From Beaufortia kweichowensis (taxonomy: Eukaryota; Chordata; Actinopteri; Cypriniformes; Gastromyzontidae): DNA of 64,000 nt. The stretch lies in the NCBI GenBank assembly GCA_019155185.1, contig CM032816.1, positions 14,090,207 through 14,154,206 of the forward strand, read 5' to 3'. Of this stretch, positions 46,376 to 56,619 are shown one piece after another (positions within the stretch are counted from its first letter, which is position 1; every line of letters begins with the position of its first letter). A model generated the notes under the pieces. That model saw nothing but the letters and a program-made list of their open reading frames with translations, did not search any database and was not told the DNA's origin. Position numbers and translations under genes: made by a program.

Positions 46376-46629
46376 TGTGGAAATTGCAATAAATCGCAAG
46401 TGACAACTTCTCACTTTGAGCACACGAATGCGTGTGTCATTTATTTAGCAGAGAGAACACAACCAACCGTGGCGCTGAACTGCGTCCCACGTCATCACCA
46501 CATTTAAAGGGGCCGTGATCCCTGTAGTTATGAATAACACACTAAGAACAAAGTGCTGTGTTTATAATCTACAGTGTGTGGAACCACACTAAACAACAAA
46601 GGTGAATTATGTACGTCACAATCACTACA
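46376..46629 (-). repeat. 5' LTR of the gypsy element
   Basis: 254 bp, the copy upstream of gag on the minus strand. It would carry the promoter. It is nearly identical to the LTR at 42372-42625. Confidence 0.95.
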
Positions 46630-49600
46630 GTATCATTTTTTTTAAAAAGCTGTCTGATGCCTTGTCACAGTGTCCACATGATAATATTGTTGTTATGGGA
46701 GGGGATTTTAATTGCACTACAAATCCTGATCTTGACAGGAATCATGATGAACCTCACCCATGTTCTGCAGAAGAGTTGAAAAAAATGATTATTGATCATG
46801 ATTTTGTTGATTTATGGAGAGAGAGTCACCCTGGGATTAAACAGTATACATGGTTAAGAATTAGTTCAAATTCTATATTTGGAGCAAGACTTGACCGATT
46901 CTATGTTGCTGAGAAAAACCGAGGTAGATTCTATAATAACCTAATAGCACCATCTTTTTTATCTGATCATCATTATATTTCTGTAGTTGTTTCTACCTCT
47001 TCTTTTAAACCTAATAAATCACACTGGCACTTTAATAATAGATTATTACAGGATTACACTTTTATTCACTCTTTTAAAACTTTCTGGGAATCTTGGAGAG
47101 AGGAGAGAAGTAATTTTCCTGTACTAAGCCAATGGTGGGATATGGGCAAAGTACATATTAAGTCCTTCTGTCAACAGTATACTGCCTATAATACTAAAGC
47201 TCTTAAAGAAAAAATGAAATCACTTGAAGAAGATATTCTTAGACGGAGCAGTAATGAAGATTCCATTGAATGTATTGAAAGAAGCAAATTTGTTCTAAAG
47301 ACATTGTTGGAGGAGCAAGGAAAAACAGCCTTACTAAGGAGCAGATTTTCTCAGTTTAATGATATGGATGCCCCTTCTGCATTTTTTTTTGGTCTTGAAA
47401 AAAAGCCAAGAAAACAGAAGTGTTTTTGCAAGTTGAATCTACCAGATGGCAGAGGGACAACTGATCAGCAGGAAATTCGAACCCATGCTCTTTCCTTTTA
47501 TGAAGACCTCTATAGTACTGAACATTGTGAGGAAATGGCAATAGAACATGTTTTATGTGATTTACCACAATTGTCTAAGAAAGATCAGAAAGTTCTGGAG
47601 GACCCTATATCCCTTGCTGAACTCTCCACGGCTGTTCAGGAACTGAATCCTGGGAAATCTCCCGGCTTAGATGGAATTACAGCAGAATTTTTTCGTGTTT
47701 TTTGGGATGTATTAGGAGAAGACCTGTATGCAGTTTTTCTTGAAAGTTTTAATCAAGGGACACTTCCACTGAGCTGTCGGAGAGCAGTTCTAACATTGAT
47801 TCCTAAGAAAGGAGATCTTGGGTTTCTTAAAAACTGGCGACCCGTGTCATTAATTTGCGTGGATTTTAAGATTTTATCCAAAGCAATTAATAATAGATTT
47901 AAAAAATGTATGGCAAGTATAATATATGAGGATCAGACGTTTTGTGTCCCTGAGCATTACAATTTTTGATAACCTTTTTGGTAAGAGACATTATTACAAT
48001 TGCAGGAAAGCTCAAAATGGACATTGGTTTCCTTTCGTTGGATCAAGAAAAGGCTTTTCGATAGAGTGGATCATCAGTATTTATTCAGAACACTGGAAGC
48101 TTTGGTTTCGGTCCTTATTGTATTGCTTTAGTCAAACTGTTATATAATGATGTTTACAGTATGATAAGAGTCAATGGATCTTTAACTAGGCCCTTTCCTG
48201 TGACCAGGGGAATAAGACAAGGATGTCTCTCTCTGGTCTTTTATATTCCATTTCTATCGAACCCTGCTTGTTATGATAAGGAAGGAGCTTAGTGGGATTG
48301 ATGTTCCTGGTTTCCCAAATATGGCCCCAGTGAAACTTACAGCTTATGCAGATGATGTAACTGTAGTAATTAAGAGCAATGCGGACGTTGTTAGACTTGT
48401 CTCTTGTTTGAACACATTTCAGAAAGCTACATCTGCTCGTATTAACTGGGATAAATGTGCCTCCTTATTGCTGGGTGACTGGGATGATATAGAACCACCG
48501 CGGCTACCACAACAGTGTAAATGGACTCGAGAAGGTTTTAAAATCCTTGGTGTCTATTTTGGGTCAGCTCAATATAATGAAAAAAATTGGGAGGGATTAG
48601 CTAATCGAGTGATTAGTAGACTAAAAAATTGGCAGTGGCTTTTACCACAACTTTCTTTTAGGGGAAGGTGCTTAATTATTAATAACTTAGCAGCCTCAAT
48701 GTTGTGGCATAAAGTCACTGTATTGAATCCCCCGAAGGAAATGCTCACTACTATTCAGAAAGCGTTTGTTGAGTTTTTTTGGAATGGTCACCATTGGCTT
48801 ACACCTGGGATTCTTTACCTTCCTGTGGCAGAGGGAGGCCAAGGTTTAATCCATATCGAATCAAAAATATTGGCAATGAGGCTACAAACATTACAAAAGC
48901 TTTTATATTCTTCTGCCGGATTGCGATGGACAGCTTTTGGTCTGTCTATATTAAGAGGCATAAGTGGAACGGCCCTTGACAAACAAATGTTTTTAATAGA
49001 AAAATCTTTTGAGGAAAAGGCACACTGTTTTTCGTCCGATTTCTATGTATCAGTATTGAAGTCGTGGAATTGTTTTAACTTGTTGAGAACAGAAGATGTA
49101 AATTATGGGGTTTTAGAACCTTTGTTTTTTAATCCCCTTATAAAATTGGCACCCAGCTTTTTTTCATTTATACCCCTTTTTGTAAGTGCAGGGGTTAGCA
49201 GAATTGTGGACTTAATAGATCTGACTCTGTGTCAGTGGCGAACTGTGCAATCAATTGCTGAACAGGTTCAATTAAAGTCCATTAGAACTGTAGGCAATAT
49301 TGTTAAATGCATTAAGGATTCTCTTCCTCCTGCTTTAATTTCCAGTGTTAACTCAGGCTTGCTAAATGAGTTTTCCCATCAGGTTTTCCCTAAGCTAGTG
49401 GTGACACCTAAAGTTGAGAGTTTTGGGAATGAGACACTGTTAAAGGGATATGAGGAGCTGTGTTTTAATAATGTGGGAAAGAAAACTCTCTATCATGTTT
49501 GTGTTAAATTTGTACACACAATGCAACTAAAAGGAAGGACAGATACTAAATGGAGAGCTAAGCTCTCTGTTTGTGAGGAGGTTCATCCATCTTGGAGAGT

Positions 49601-50197
49601 ATTATATAAACCTCCTATCTCTAAAAAGTGCGGAGATCTTCAGTGGAGAATACTTCATTGTGCTATAGCCTCAAATAGTTTAATTTCAAAGTTTAACGAA
49701 ACAGACTTATCATGCCCTTTTTGTGATGGTCATGACACTGTTTTTCATATGTTTGTTGAATGTCCTAGATTGGGTCCTTTATTTATGTTACTTGAGAAAT
49801 TGATCACAAGATTAGGTTTTTCATTCAATAAAGTTTTCTTTATATTGGGATGTAAATATAGAAGATCATGTCAACAACAATGTGTTCTTGCCAATTGGTC
49901 AAGCAAAGATGGCGATTTTAAAATCCCATCAATATAAGAATGATGGAAAAGAGATTGATATGTTGGCCATGTTTAAATCTCTAATAGAATTCAGAGTAAT
50001 TATTGAATACACATATTATAAATATACTGATAATGTTGTTTTTTTTGAATGGAGATGGGGTGTGAGAGAAGCACTTGTGATTGTAAGTGAATTTGGTAAA
50101 ATAATTGTAATTAATGGAATATTGTTAATCAAATAATTTGTTTATTTATTTGTTTTTAATCTGTTTTTTTAATAAAAGGGTTTTTAAAAGTCAAAAG

Positions 50198-50235
<38 letters not shown>

Positions 50236-50460
50236 CCATGTATATATATACCTATCTCTCCTCTCTCTCTATATATATATCTCTGTGTATATATACCATC
50301 TATCTCTCTCTATCTCTCTCTCTGATATATCTCTCTCCTCTCTCCTCTGTGCCTCTCTCTGTGTCCTCTCTCTGTCATCTCTCCTCCTGTCTCTCCCCCC
50401 TCTGTGTCTCCTCTCCCTCTCTACTCTCTCTCCTGTCCCTCTCTCTCTCCTCTCTCTCTG
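50198..50460 (+). repeat. (TC)n tract 8 between E8 and E9, degenerate
   Basis: About 263 bp. It starts as pure TC, then becomes a mix of TC, CCTC, TATATA and TGTC. It is the most diverged tract, in keeping with an older landing site or replication slippage. Confidence 0.9.
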
Positions 50461-50640
50461 GAGCGGAAGCTGATTGAGTGGATGTGGAGCCTGAGAGCTT
50501 GGTTTCTTTGTGTGAGTCTTTTCTCTCTCTTTTTCTTATGTTTTTCTAAGTTTATTTAACAGTTTTGTTTATTGTTAGTGGTATATTTCAAGTGGTTTAG
50601 GTGTTTGGTGGTGGTAATAGTCCGTGGTAACCGTGGAGTC

Positions 50641-52100
50641 ATGCCGGTTCGCTGGAGTTGGCAGTGTGGGTCTGAAACTCTCACACACTGACATGCTTTT
50701 AAACTGTGTCCGTCTGTAGTTTGTTCTGTGGAGGATTGGCGTTTTGGCAGTCGGAGAGATCGTTGGATATGACAGCGTTAAGTCCGCGTCTAGAATGAAT
50801 AACGGAGTTGTCATTTTTTTGGATAGTTTTGAAAAAGTTGCAACAGTTGTTGAACAAGGCGTAACAATCAAAGATGTATTTGTTCAAGCAGCGCCGCTTG
50901 TTAATCCGGCCAAAAAGATCATTTTGTCGCAAGTCCCTCCGTTCATTACTAATGAAATGTTAGAAAGAGAACTTTCACGACATGGACAGCTAATGTCGCC
51001 GATTAGATCGATTTCTCTAGGCTGTAAACTCATTAATTGAGACATGTTGTTTCTTTTAGAAGGCAAGTCTTTATGATCCTAAAAAACAACAATGAGGAAT
51101 TAAATTTGGTGTTTAAATTCAGAGTGGATGATTATGATTACAATGTTTATGTAACCTCAGAAAGAATGAAATGTTTTGGGTGTGGAGAGGTGGGTCATCT
51201 CATACGTTCATGCCCGGTAAAAACTGCTGCTGGGAATAATATTGAAATTATAGAACAGGATGAGTCAAGTAATTTCAGAAACAAAAAGGAAAATGAATCA
51301 AATGAACCTCAGGGACAGAAATTGGACAAAACAATTAAATCTCAAGGGAAAAAACAAAACAAATTAAATGAATTTCAGGGACAAAAACAGAGTGAATCAA
51401 ATGAAACTCGAGGACAAGAATTGAGTGAATCAAATAAATCTCAAAGACAAAAGCAGAATGAACTAAATGATTTTCAGGAACAAAATCAGAATGAATCAAA
51501 TGAAACTCAGGGACAAAATTGGTTGAATCAAATACATCTCAAAGACAAAAACAGAGTGGACTAAATGATTCTCAGGAACAAAATCAGAATGAATTAAATG
51601 AGTCACAAGAACAGAAACAGATTGGACTAAACGAATCTCAGAAACAAGTGGAGGAAGTAGTAGGGGTTCTTTTGATGAAGAAAGTGAGATGGTTGTAGAT
51701 GACAACTCTGATGAGAGGAAAAGAAAAATTTGAAATGTTGATCAACTCCCCTGTTAAAATGAAGAAAATTCTCCACGTGATTGTTCTCAGTTTTCTGATA
51801 GTGATGTTGAGGTGGATTCTGATGTTGACTCTTTAGTTTCTTCTCAGTCCTTGCCCCTGAAAAGAGTGGTTACTCTATGTTGAGTATTAAAAATTTCTTA
51901 AGAACACTAAAGGGGCCAGGAATGTAAAAATTGAGGAGGCTTTTCCTGATTTACAATGTTTCATTGATTCAGTTAAGAATTTTCAGAAAAGTTTTGAAAG
52001 TACAGGAGAGAAAGTTTTTACTGAACAAGAGCTTTTTCGTTTAAAGAAACTTGTTTTGAAAGTTAAAAGACAATTAGAAGATGGTGAATATGTTGAGTAA
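50641..52100 (+). pseudogene. E9 ORF1 with 33-bp repeats, several frameshifts
   Basis: ATG 50641 opens a frame that soon stops. From about 50744: VGEIVGYDSVKSASRMNNG, VVIFLDSFEKV and KKIILSQVPPFITNE, to 51040. The next frame (51037-51564) holds RHVVSFRRQVFMILKN, YNVYVTSERMKCFGC and the knuckle CFGCGEVGHLIRSC (about 51174-51215). A Gln/Asn/Ser-rich repeat linker follows, broken by a one-base loss in one repeat unit (51498-51529). The acidic stretch and the C-terminal module (YSMLSIKNFL, EEAFPDLQCFIDS and FRLKKLVLKVKRQ) lie in later frames, ending at TAA 52098-52100. ORF2 overlaps the last 20 bp. Confidence 0.8.
51300..51650 (+). repeat. 33-bp minisatellite inside E9 ORF1 (ten to eleven units)
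   Basis: Diverged units of about 33 bp, close to AAATGAATCTCAGGGACAAA then ACAGAATGAATC, encode 11-residue units like NETQGQKQSES. One unit (51498-51529) is 32 bp, and that is where the frame is lost. Confidence 0.88.
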
Positions 52101-55100
52101 ATATTATAATTTTGTTTTTCTTTGTTTTTCTTTTGTTTTAGTTAGTTTTATGAGTGAGTTAAGAATAGGTAGTTTAAATTTAAATGGAGCTAGAGATGAA
52201 AGAAAAAGAGCTTCATTTTTTAATCTGTGCTCCCTTAAAAAATTAGACGTCATCTTTGTACAAGAAACTCACAGTACTGTTGATAATGAAGTTGACTGGA
52301 AGAGAGAGTGGGAGGGTGATGTTTTTTTAAGTCACAAAACAAGTAATAGTTGTGGAGTGGGTGTTCTTTTTTCTAAAAGTTTTAACCCTCAATCTGTTAA
52401 TTGTGAAGAAGTTATTAAAGGTCGATTGTTAAAAGTTAGAGTAATATATGAGAATGTGCAATTTATGTTTATTACTGTATATGCTCCAGCTGTTGGTTTA
52501 GAAAGATTGTCTTTTTTGGAGGCTGTAAATGATGCTATTAGAGATTGTAATGATAAAGAATTTTTATTTATAGGTGGAGACTGGAATTGTACAGAAAATA
52601 GACTTGATAGAAATCATTTAGAACCTCATCCTGCTTCTCGCACTCGTCTAATTCAGTTATTAGAAACCCATGAGTTATGTGATGTGTGGAGAAGGTTACA
52701 TGGTGATCAAAGTCAGTTTACCTGGACTCATTGTAAAGATAATTTATTGTCCATGGCCAGACTTGATCGTTTTTATTGTTTTAAATATCATTTCAATGTT
52801 GTTAAAAATTGCTTTATTAGCCCTGTTGGTTTTTCTGATCACTCACTTGTTGTTATTTGTGTCTTTTTAAAATGTATAAAGCCTAGTAGTGCCTACTGGC
52901 ACTTTAATACGGCTTTACTAGAGGATAAGAATTTTAAAGATATTTTTGTATCTTTTTGGAATAATCATCAAAATACAAAAAATGATTTTATGTCCTTACA
53001 AAAGTGGTGGGACTTTGGAAAAGTTCAAGTGAAACAGTTGTGCCAACAATATCATTGTAATGTTACCAAAGTTTTGATGAGGTCTGTAGAAACTTTGGAG
53101 TTTGAAGTAGAAGAACTCCAGGGTTTAGCGGAAGCTACAAAAGATCAACGCTATTTGGAAACTCTTGAAGTTAAAAAATCTTTGTTGACTAATTTGCTTG
53201 GGGTTTCAGCACAAGGGGCTTTGATTAGGTGTCGTTTTAAAAATGTAGTAGAAATGGATGTTCCATCACACTTTTTTTGGATTGGAGAAAAATGGTCAAA
53301 AAAGATTGATTCATAGTTTTAAGTCTGATTTGGGACATGTGTTGTCTGATCATGCTGCTATTCGTAAACATGCTGTTAACTTTTACAGTGATTTGTATAA
53401 ATGTGAGCATCAAGAAGAGCAGATAATAGCCCAAAGTTTTTACACTGGTCTTCCCCAGGTTAAACAAGAGAGTAATGCAGTGTTGGAAGCAGATATCTCC
53501 CTGGGTGAACTTTATGCAGCTTTGCAGAGTATGCAGAGCAGAAAATCTCCTGGACTAGATGGCCTGCCTGTTGAGTTTACAAATCGTTTTGGTCTGTAAT
53601 TGGAGAAGATCTTTTAGCAGTAATGAATGAAAGTATAATGAATGAACGTTTGCCTTTAAGTTGCAGAAGGGCAGTTCTTACCCTGCTGCCTAAAAAGGGT
53701 GATCTGCAGCTCATAAAAAATTGGAGACCTGTGTCCCTACTTTGCACTGATTATAAACTCCTTTCCAAAGTTTTGGCAAATAGACTTAGTAAAGTGATGG
53801 AACAAGTTATTTATCCTGATCAGACCTATTGTGTCCCTGGTAGGTTGATTTCTGATAATATTATTCTCATTCGAGATTTGTTAGAAATCTCTAAACTTTT
53901 TGGTCTTAAAATGGGAATTATTTCTATTGATCAGGAAAAAGCTTTCGATCGTGTTGAACATGAATATTTATGGCAAACAATGATTGCTTTTGGTTTTACT
54001 TCTGGTTTTATCAATAAAATCAAGACTTTGTATTGTGATGTTCAGAGTGTTTTGAAGATCAATGGTGTTTTGAGCGCTTCCCTTTCAGGTCCAGCGTGGA
54101 ATTAGACAGGGCTGTGCTCTGTCTGGAATGTTATATTCTCTGGCTTTTGAACCTCTTTTACATAAACTTAGGACTGTTTTACAAGGTGTGAGTTTACCTG
54201 GGTGCAATATACCCTTTAAAGTTGTCTGCATATGCAGATGACTTAATAATGATAGTTGATAATCAGCAAGATATTGATATGTTAACAGATGTTATAGCTC
54301 AGTATGGTATAATTTCTTCTGCCAGAGTAAATTGGAGCAAAAGTGAAGCTCTCAGTATAGGGGGAATGTTTGGAAAAGATTTTAAACTGCCTGTGGGATT
54401 GAATTGGAAGATAGATGGGGGTTTAAAATACTTAGGTGTGTTTTTGGGTGAAGAATCTTTTGTCCTTAAAAACTGGGATAATGTTCTTGAGAAAATTAAA
54501 GGTCGTATTGCTAAGTGGAAGTGGATTCTGCCAAAATGTCTTATAGAGGCAGAGTCCTTGTTATTAATAATCTTGTTTTATCCACATTATGGCATCGCCT
54601 TTCATGTGTTGATCCTCCCTCAGATTTGCTGTCAAAGATTCAGGCACTTACTGTTGATTTTTTTTGGGATCGTTTGCATTGGACTCCCCAAAGTGTGTTA
54701 TTTTTACCAAAAGATGAAGGAGGTCAAGGCTTAATCCATCTGAACAGTAGAGGGGCAACTTTTCGTTTCCAGTTTGTACAGAGGTTTCTGTGTGGTCCAA
54801 CAGACTTGGTGTGGAGACCGCTGGCTTGTACCATTTTTAACTTATTAGGTGGCCTTGGCCTGGACAGAACATTGTTTTTTATGGATTTAAAACAACTCAA
54901 TACTAGTGGACTACCAAGTTTTATCGAGGACTGATCAAAGTCTGGAATTTGTTTAAAATGGAGAGGACACAACATCATACTTCATTGTATTGGCTTCTTC
55001 AAGAGCCAGTCGTGTATGGAACACGGTTGAATGTAACCTGGCAAATAAGTCCCAGTCTGCTTAGACAGTTCTGCACATCTAATGTAATGACTTTGGGACA

Positions 55101-56044
55101 TGTAATTAAGTTTACAGGTGCAAACTTGGACAATGCTCTTCTCCTTGCCTCTCATGTAAAAGTTCACTCTGTAAGTATTATTTCCTTGTTGCTTAAAAAA
55201 TGGAAGGAAGTTTTAACAGATTCTGAACTTACATTGTTGCAATTTTATTGTGATGGATCTGTTCAATCAAGTGTTGATGATGCTTTTCCTTTGATGAAGG
55301 TTCTCCCAGATTTTAAGGACTGTACAAGTTTTTTTTTTTTTTCTAGAAACTAACAATTCTTGTGTGTATGTGCATGATGTAGACAAGAAATTGTTATACA
55401 GATTGATGGTTAAAATCTTGAACAAAGATAAATTAAATGGTAAAATTGACACCCCATGGAGAGCTCACTTATGTTTGAATGATGGAGTTGGACCTGAATG
55501 GAGGGCGCTGTACAAACCACCATTGGTGAAGAAGATTGCTGATTTGCAATGGAGGGTTTTACATACAGCCGTGGCTGTTAATGCGTTTATTTCTGTTTTA
55601 AACTCTGATATTAATCATGACTGTCCTTTTTGTACTCTTCGTGAGACAGTTTTTCACTCTTTTATGGATTGTTGTCGTCTCTTGCCACTGTATTCCATGT
55701 TGGAAGATCTTTTTAATTTGTTTGGTATAGCTTTTTCCAGAGAACTGTTTATTTTGGGTTATAAGTATTCCCAAAAAAATAGAGAGCAGTGCCAACTTTT
55801 TAATTTTATTTTGGGAAGTGCAAAGATGGCTGTATATATGAGTAGACGAAATAAGATAGAAAAATCAACAGATGATGATGCAGTTTTTGTTTTTGTCAAA
55901 ATGTTGAAGGCTCGGTTAAAAATAGACTTTAACTACTATACTTTGATGAATGATTTGGAAAAATTTTCCAACATATGGTGTTATAAAGATGTGCTCTGCT
56001 CTGTTGTAGAGAAAAATTTAATTTTCAATAATGTGTTGATTTAA
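52081..56044 (+). pseudogene. E9 ORF2, APE / reverse transcriptase, about six frameshifts
   Basis: ATG 52081 leads through a hydrophobic leader (YNFVFLCFSFVLVSF) to the APE Met at 52150. 411 codons are open: IGSLNLNGARD, VQETHSTV, GGDWNCTE, MARLDRFYC and SDHSLVV. The frame shifts near 53280, 53590, 54090, 54210, 54535 and 54935. RT: LSCRRAVLTLLPKKGDL (about 53653), SIDQEKAFDRV (about 53923), IRQGCALSGMLYSLAFEP (about 54100) and YADDLIMIV (about 54230). The C-terminal frame (55364-56044) has EWRALYKPP, DLQWRVLHT and the knuckle CPFCTLRETVFHSFMDC (about 55622). It ends at TAA 56042-56044. Confidence 0.85.
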
Positions 56045-56118
56045 TGTGTTTTTAATTATTTGATAATTGTTGTATTTTACAACTGTTTTATTAAAGATCT
56101 TGTAAAAATAAAAAAAAA

Positions 56119-56260
<142 letters not shown>

Positions 56261-56489
56261 GTGCACATGCGTGAGTGTTTGCTGAGTGAGTGCGGGGAGC
56301 GTGCAGTGAGTCTGAACGATTTTGAGTGTTTTTTTGTGGTTGTTGTGCTTGGATAAAGCATTTACTCTCACTTTTTTCTATCTTTTTCTATCACTTTATT
56401 TTTTTTTGTTTTGGCCTTGTTTATTGATAAGGAAAGTTTTTTCGGTGAGTTATACCGGGTCGGTGCTGCCCGCACCCTCCTGTGTAGAG

Positions 56490-56614
56490 AGGTGTGGAGG
56501 ACTTAAGTACACTTGGCTGAAGGTCTTTTTACCAATAAAGAAATTTATAGATTAAAGAAATTAGTGAGAAAACTTAACACTGAAGTAGGAAGTGATGATG
56601 GAGTGAAGCACTAA
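56490..56614 (+). pseudogene. E10 ORF1 remnant (both ends fused, middle deleted)
   Basis: The sequence passes from an N-terminal-like part (VERCGG, about 56490-56505) within a few bases into the end of the C-terminal module (GLFTNKEIYRLKKLVRKLN, about 56522-56578), ending at TAA 56612-56614. About 1.1 kb present in E3 and E6 is gone, covering the RRM-like units and the knuckle. The remainder cannot encode an RNA-binding ORF1 protein. Confidence 0.75.
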
Positions 56615-56619
56615 TTTCA

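Larger units (their letters stand above)
42372..46629 (-). mobile_element. Ty3/gypsy LTR retrotransposon inserted in E8
   Basis: A 4258-bp element lies antisense to its host LINE. Two 254-bp LTRs (42372-42625 and 46376-46629) begin TG and end CA on the + strand and differ at only two positions by eye. The element has a primer-binding site, gag, pol and a purine-rich tract in the usual order on the minus strand. The flanks are GTAG (42368-42371) and GTAT (46630-46633), an imperfect 4-bp duplication. The domain order protease-RT-RNase H-integrase identifies Ty3/gypsy. Confidence 0.95.
41979..50136 (+). pseudogene. E8 ORF2, APE / reverse transcriptase, split by a gypsy insertion
   Basis: ATG 41979 overlaps the ORF1 stop (TAATG). 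A short hydrophobic leader (IIEYALIIFI) leads to the APE Met at 42021, then INVGSFNINGCRE. After a shift come LQETHSDL, GVAILFSPY and FFNIYAPNVG. Coding is broken at 42371 by the LTR and resumes at 46630 with the KKLSDALSQ block, GGDFNCTT, GARLDRFYV and SDHHYI; RT LSCRRAVLTLIPKKGDL (about 47770); LDQEKAF (frameshifted region 47970-48270); YADDVTVVI (about 48343); and the knuckle CPFCDGHDTVFHMFVEC (about 49714). It ends at TAA 50134-50136. At least four frameshifts exist besides the insertion. Confidence 0.85.
40582..50197 (+). mobile_element. LINE copy E8 (lineage B), split by a Ty3/gypsy element
   Basis: Full length once the 4.26-kb insert is ignored. It starts GTGCGCATGCGCGG with a perfect NRF1-type palindrome at 40584-40593. 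The 5' UTR is 40582-40746. The 3' UTR is 50137-50197, with AATAAAA about 25 bp before the tract. E4 is the closest copy. Confidence 0.85.
50461..56118 (+). mobile_element. LINE copy E9 (lineage D)
   Basis: Full length between TC tracts 8 and 9. It starts GGAGCGGAAGCTG (ETS-like GCGGAAG). The 5' UTR is 50461-50640. The 3' UTR is 56045-56118, with ATTAAAG about 25 bp before the tract and a short A-run at the junction. E5 is the nearest relative. Confidence 0.85.
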
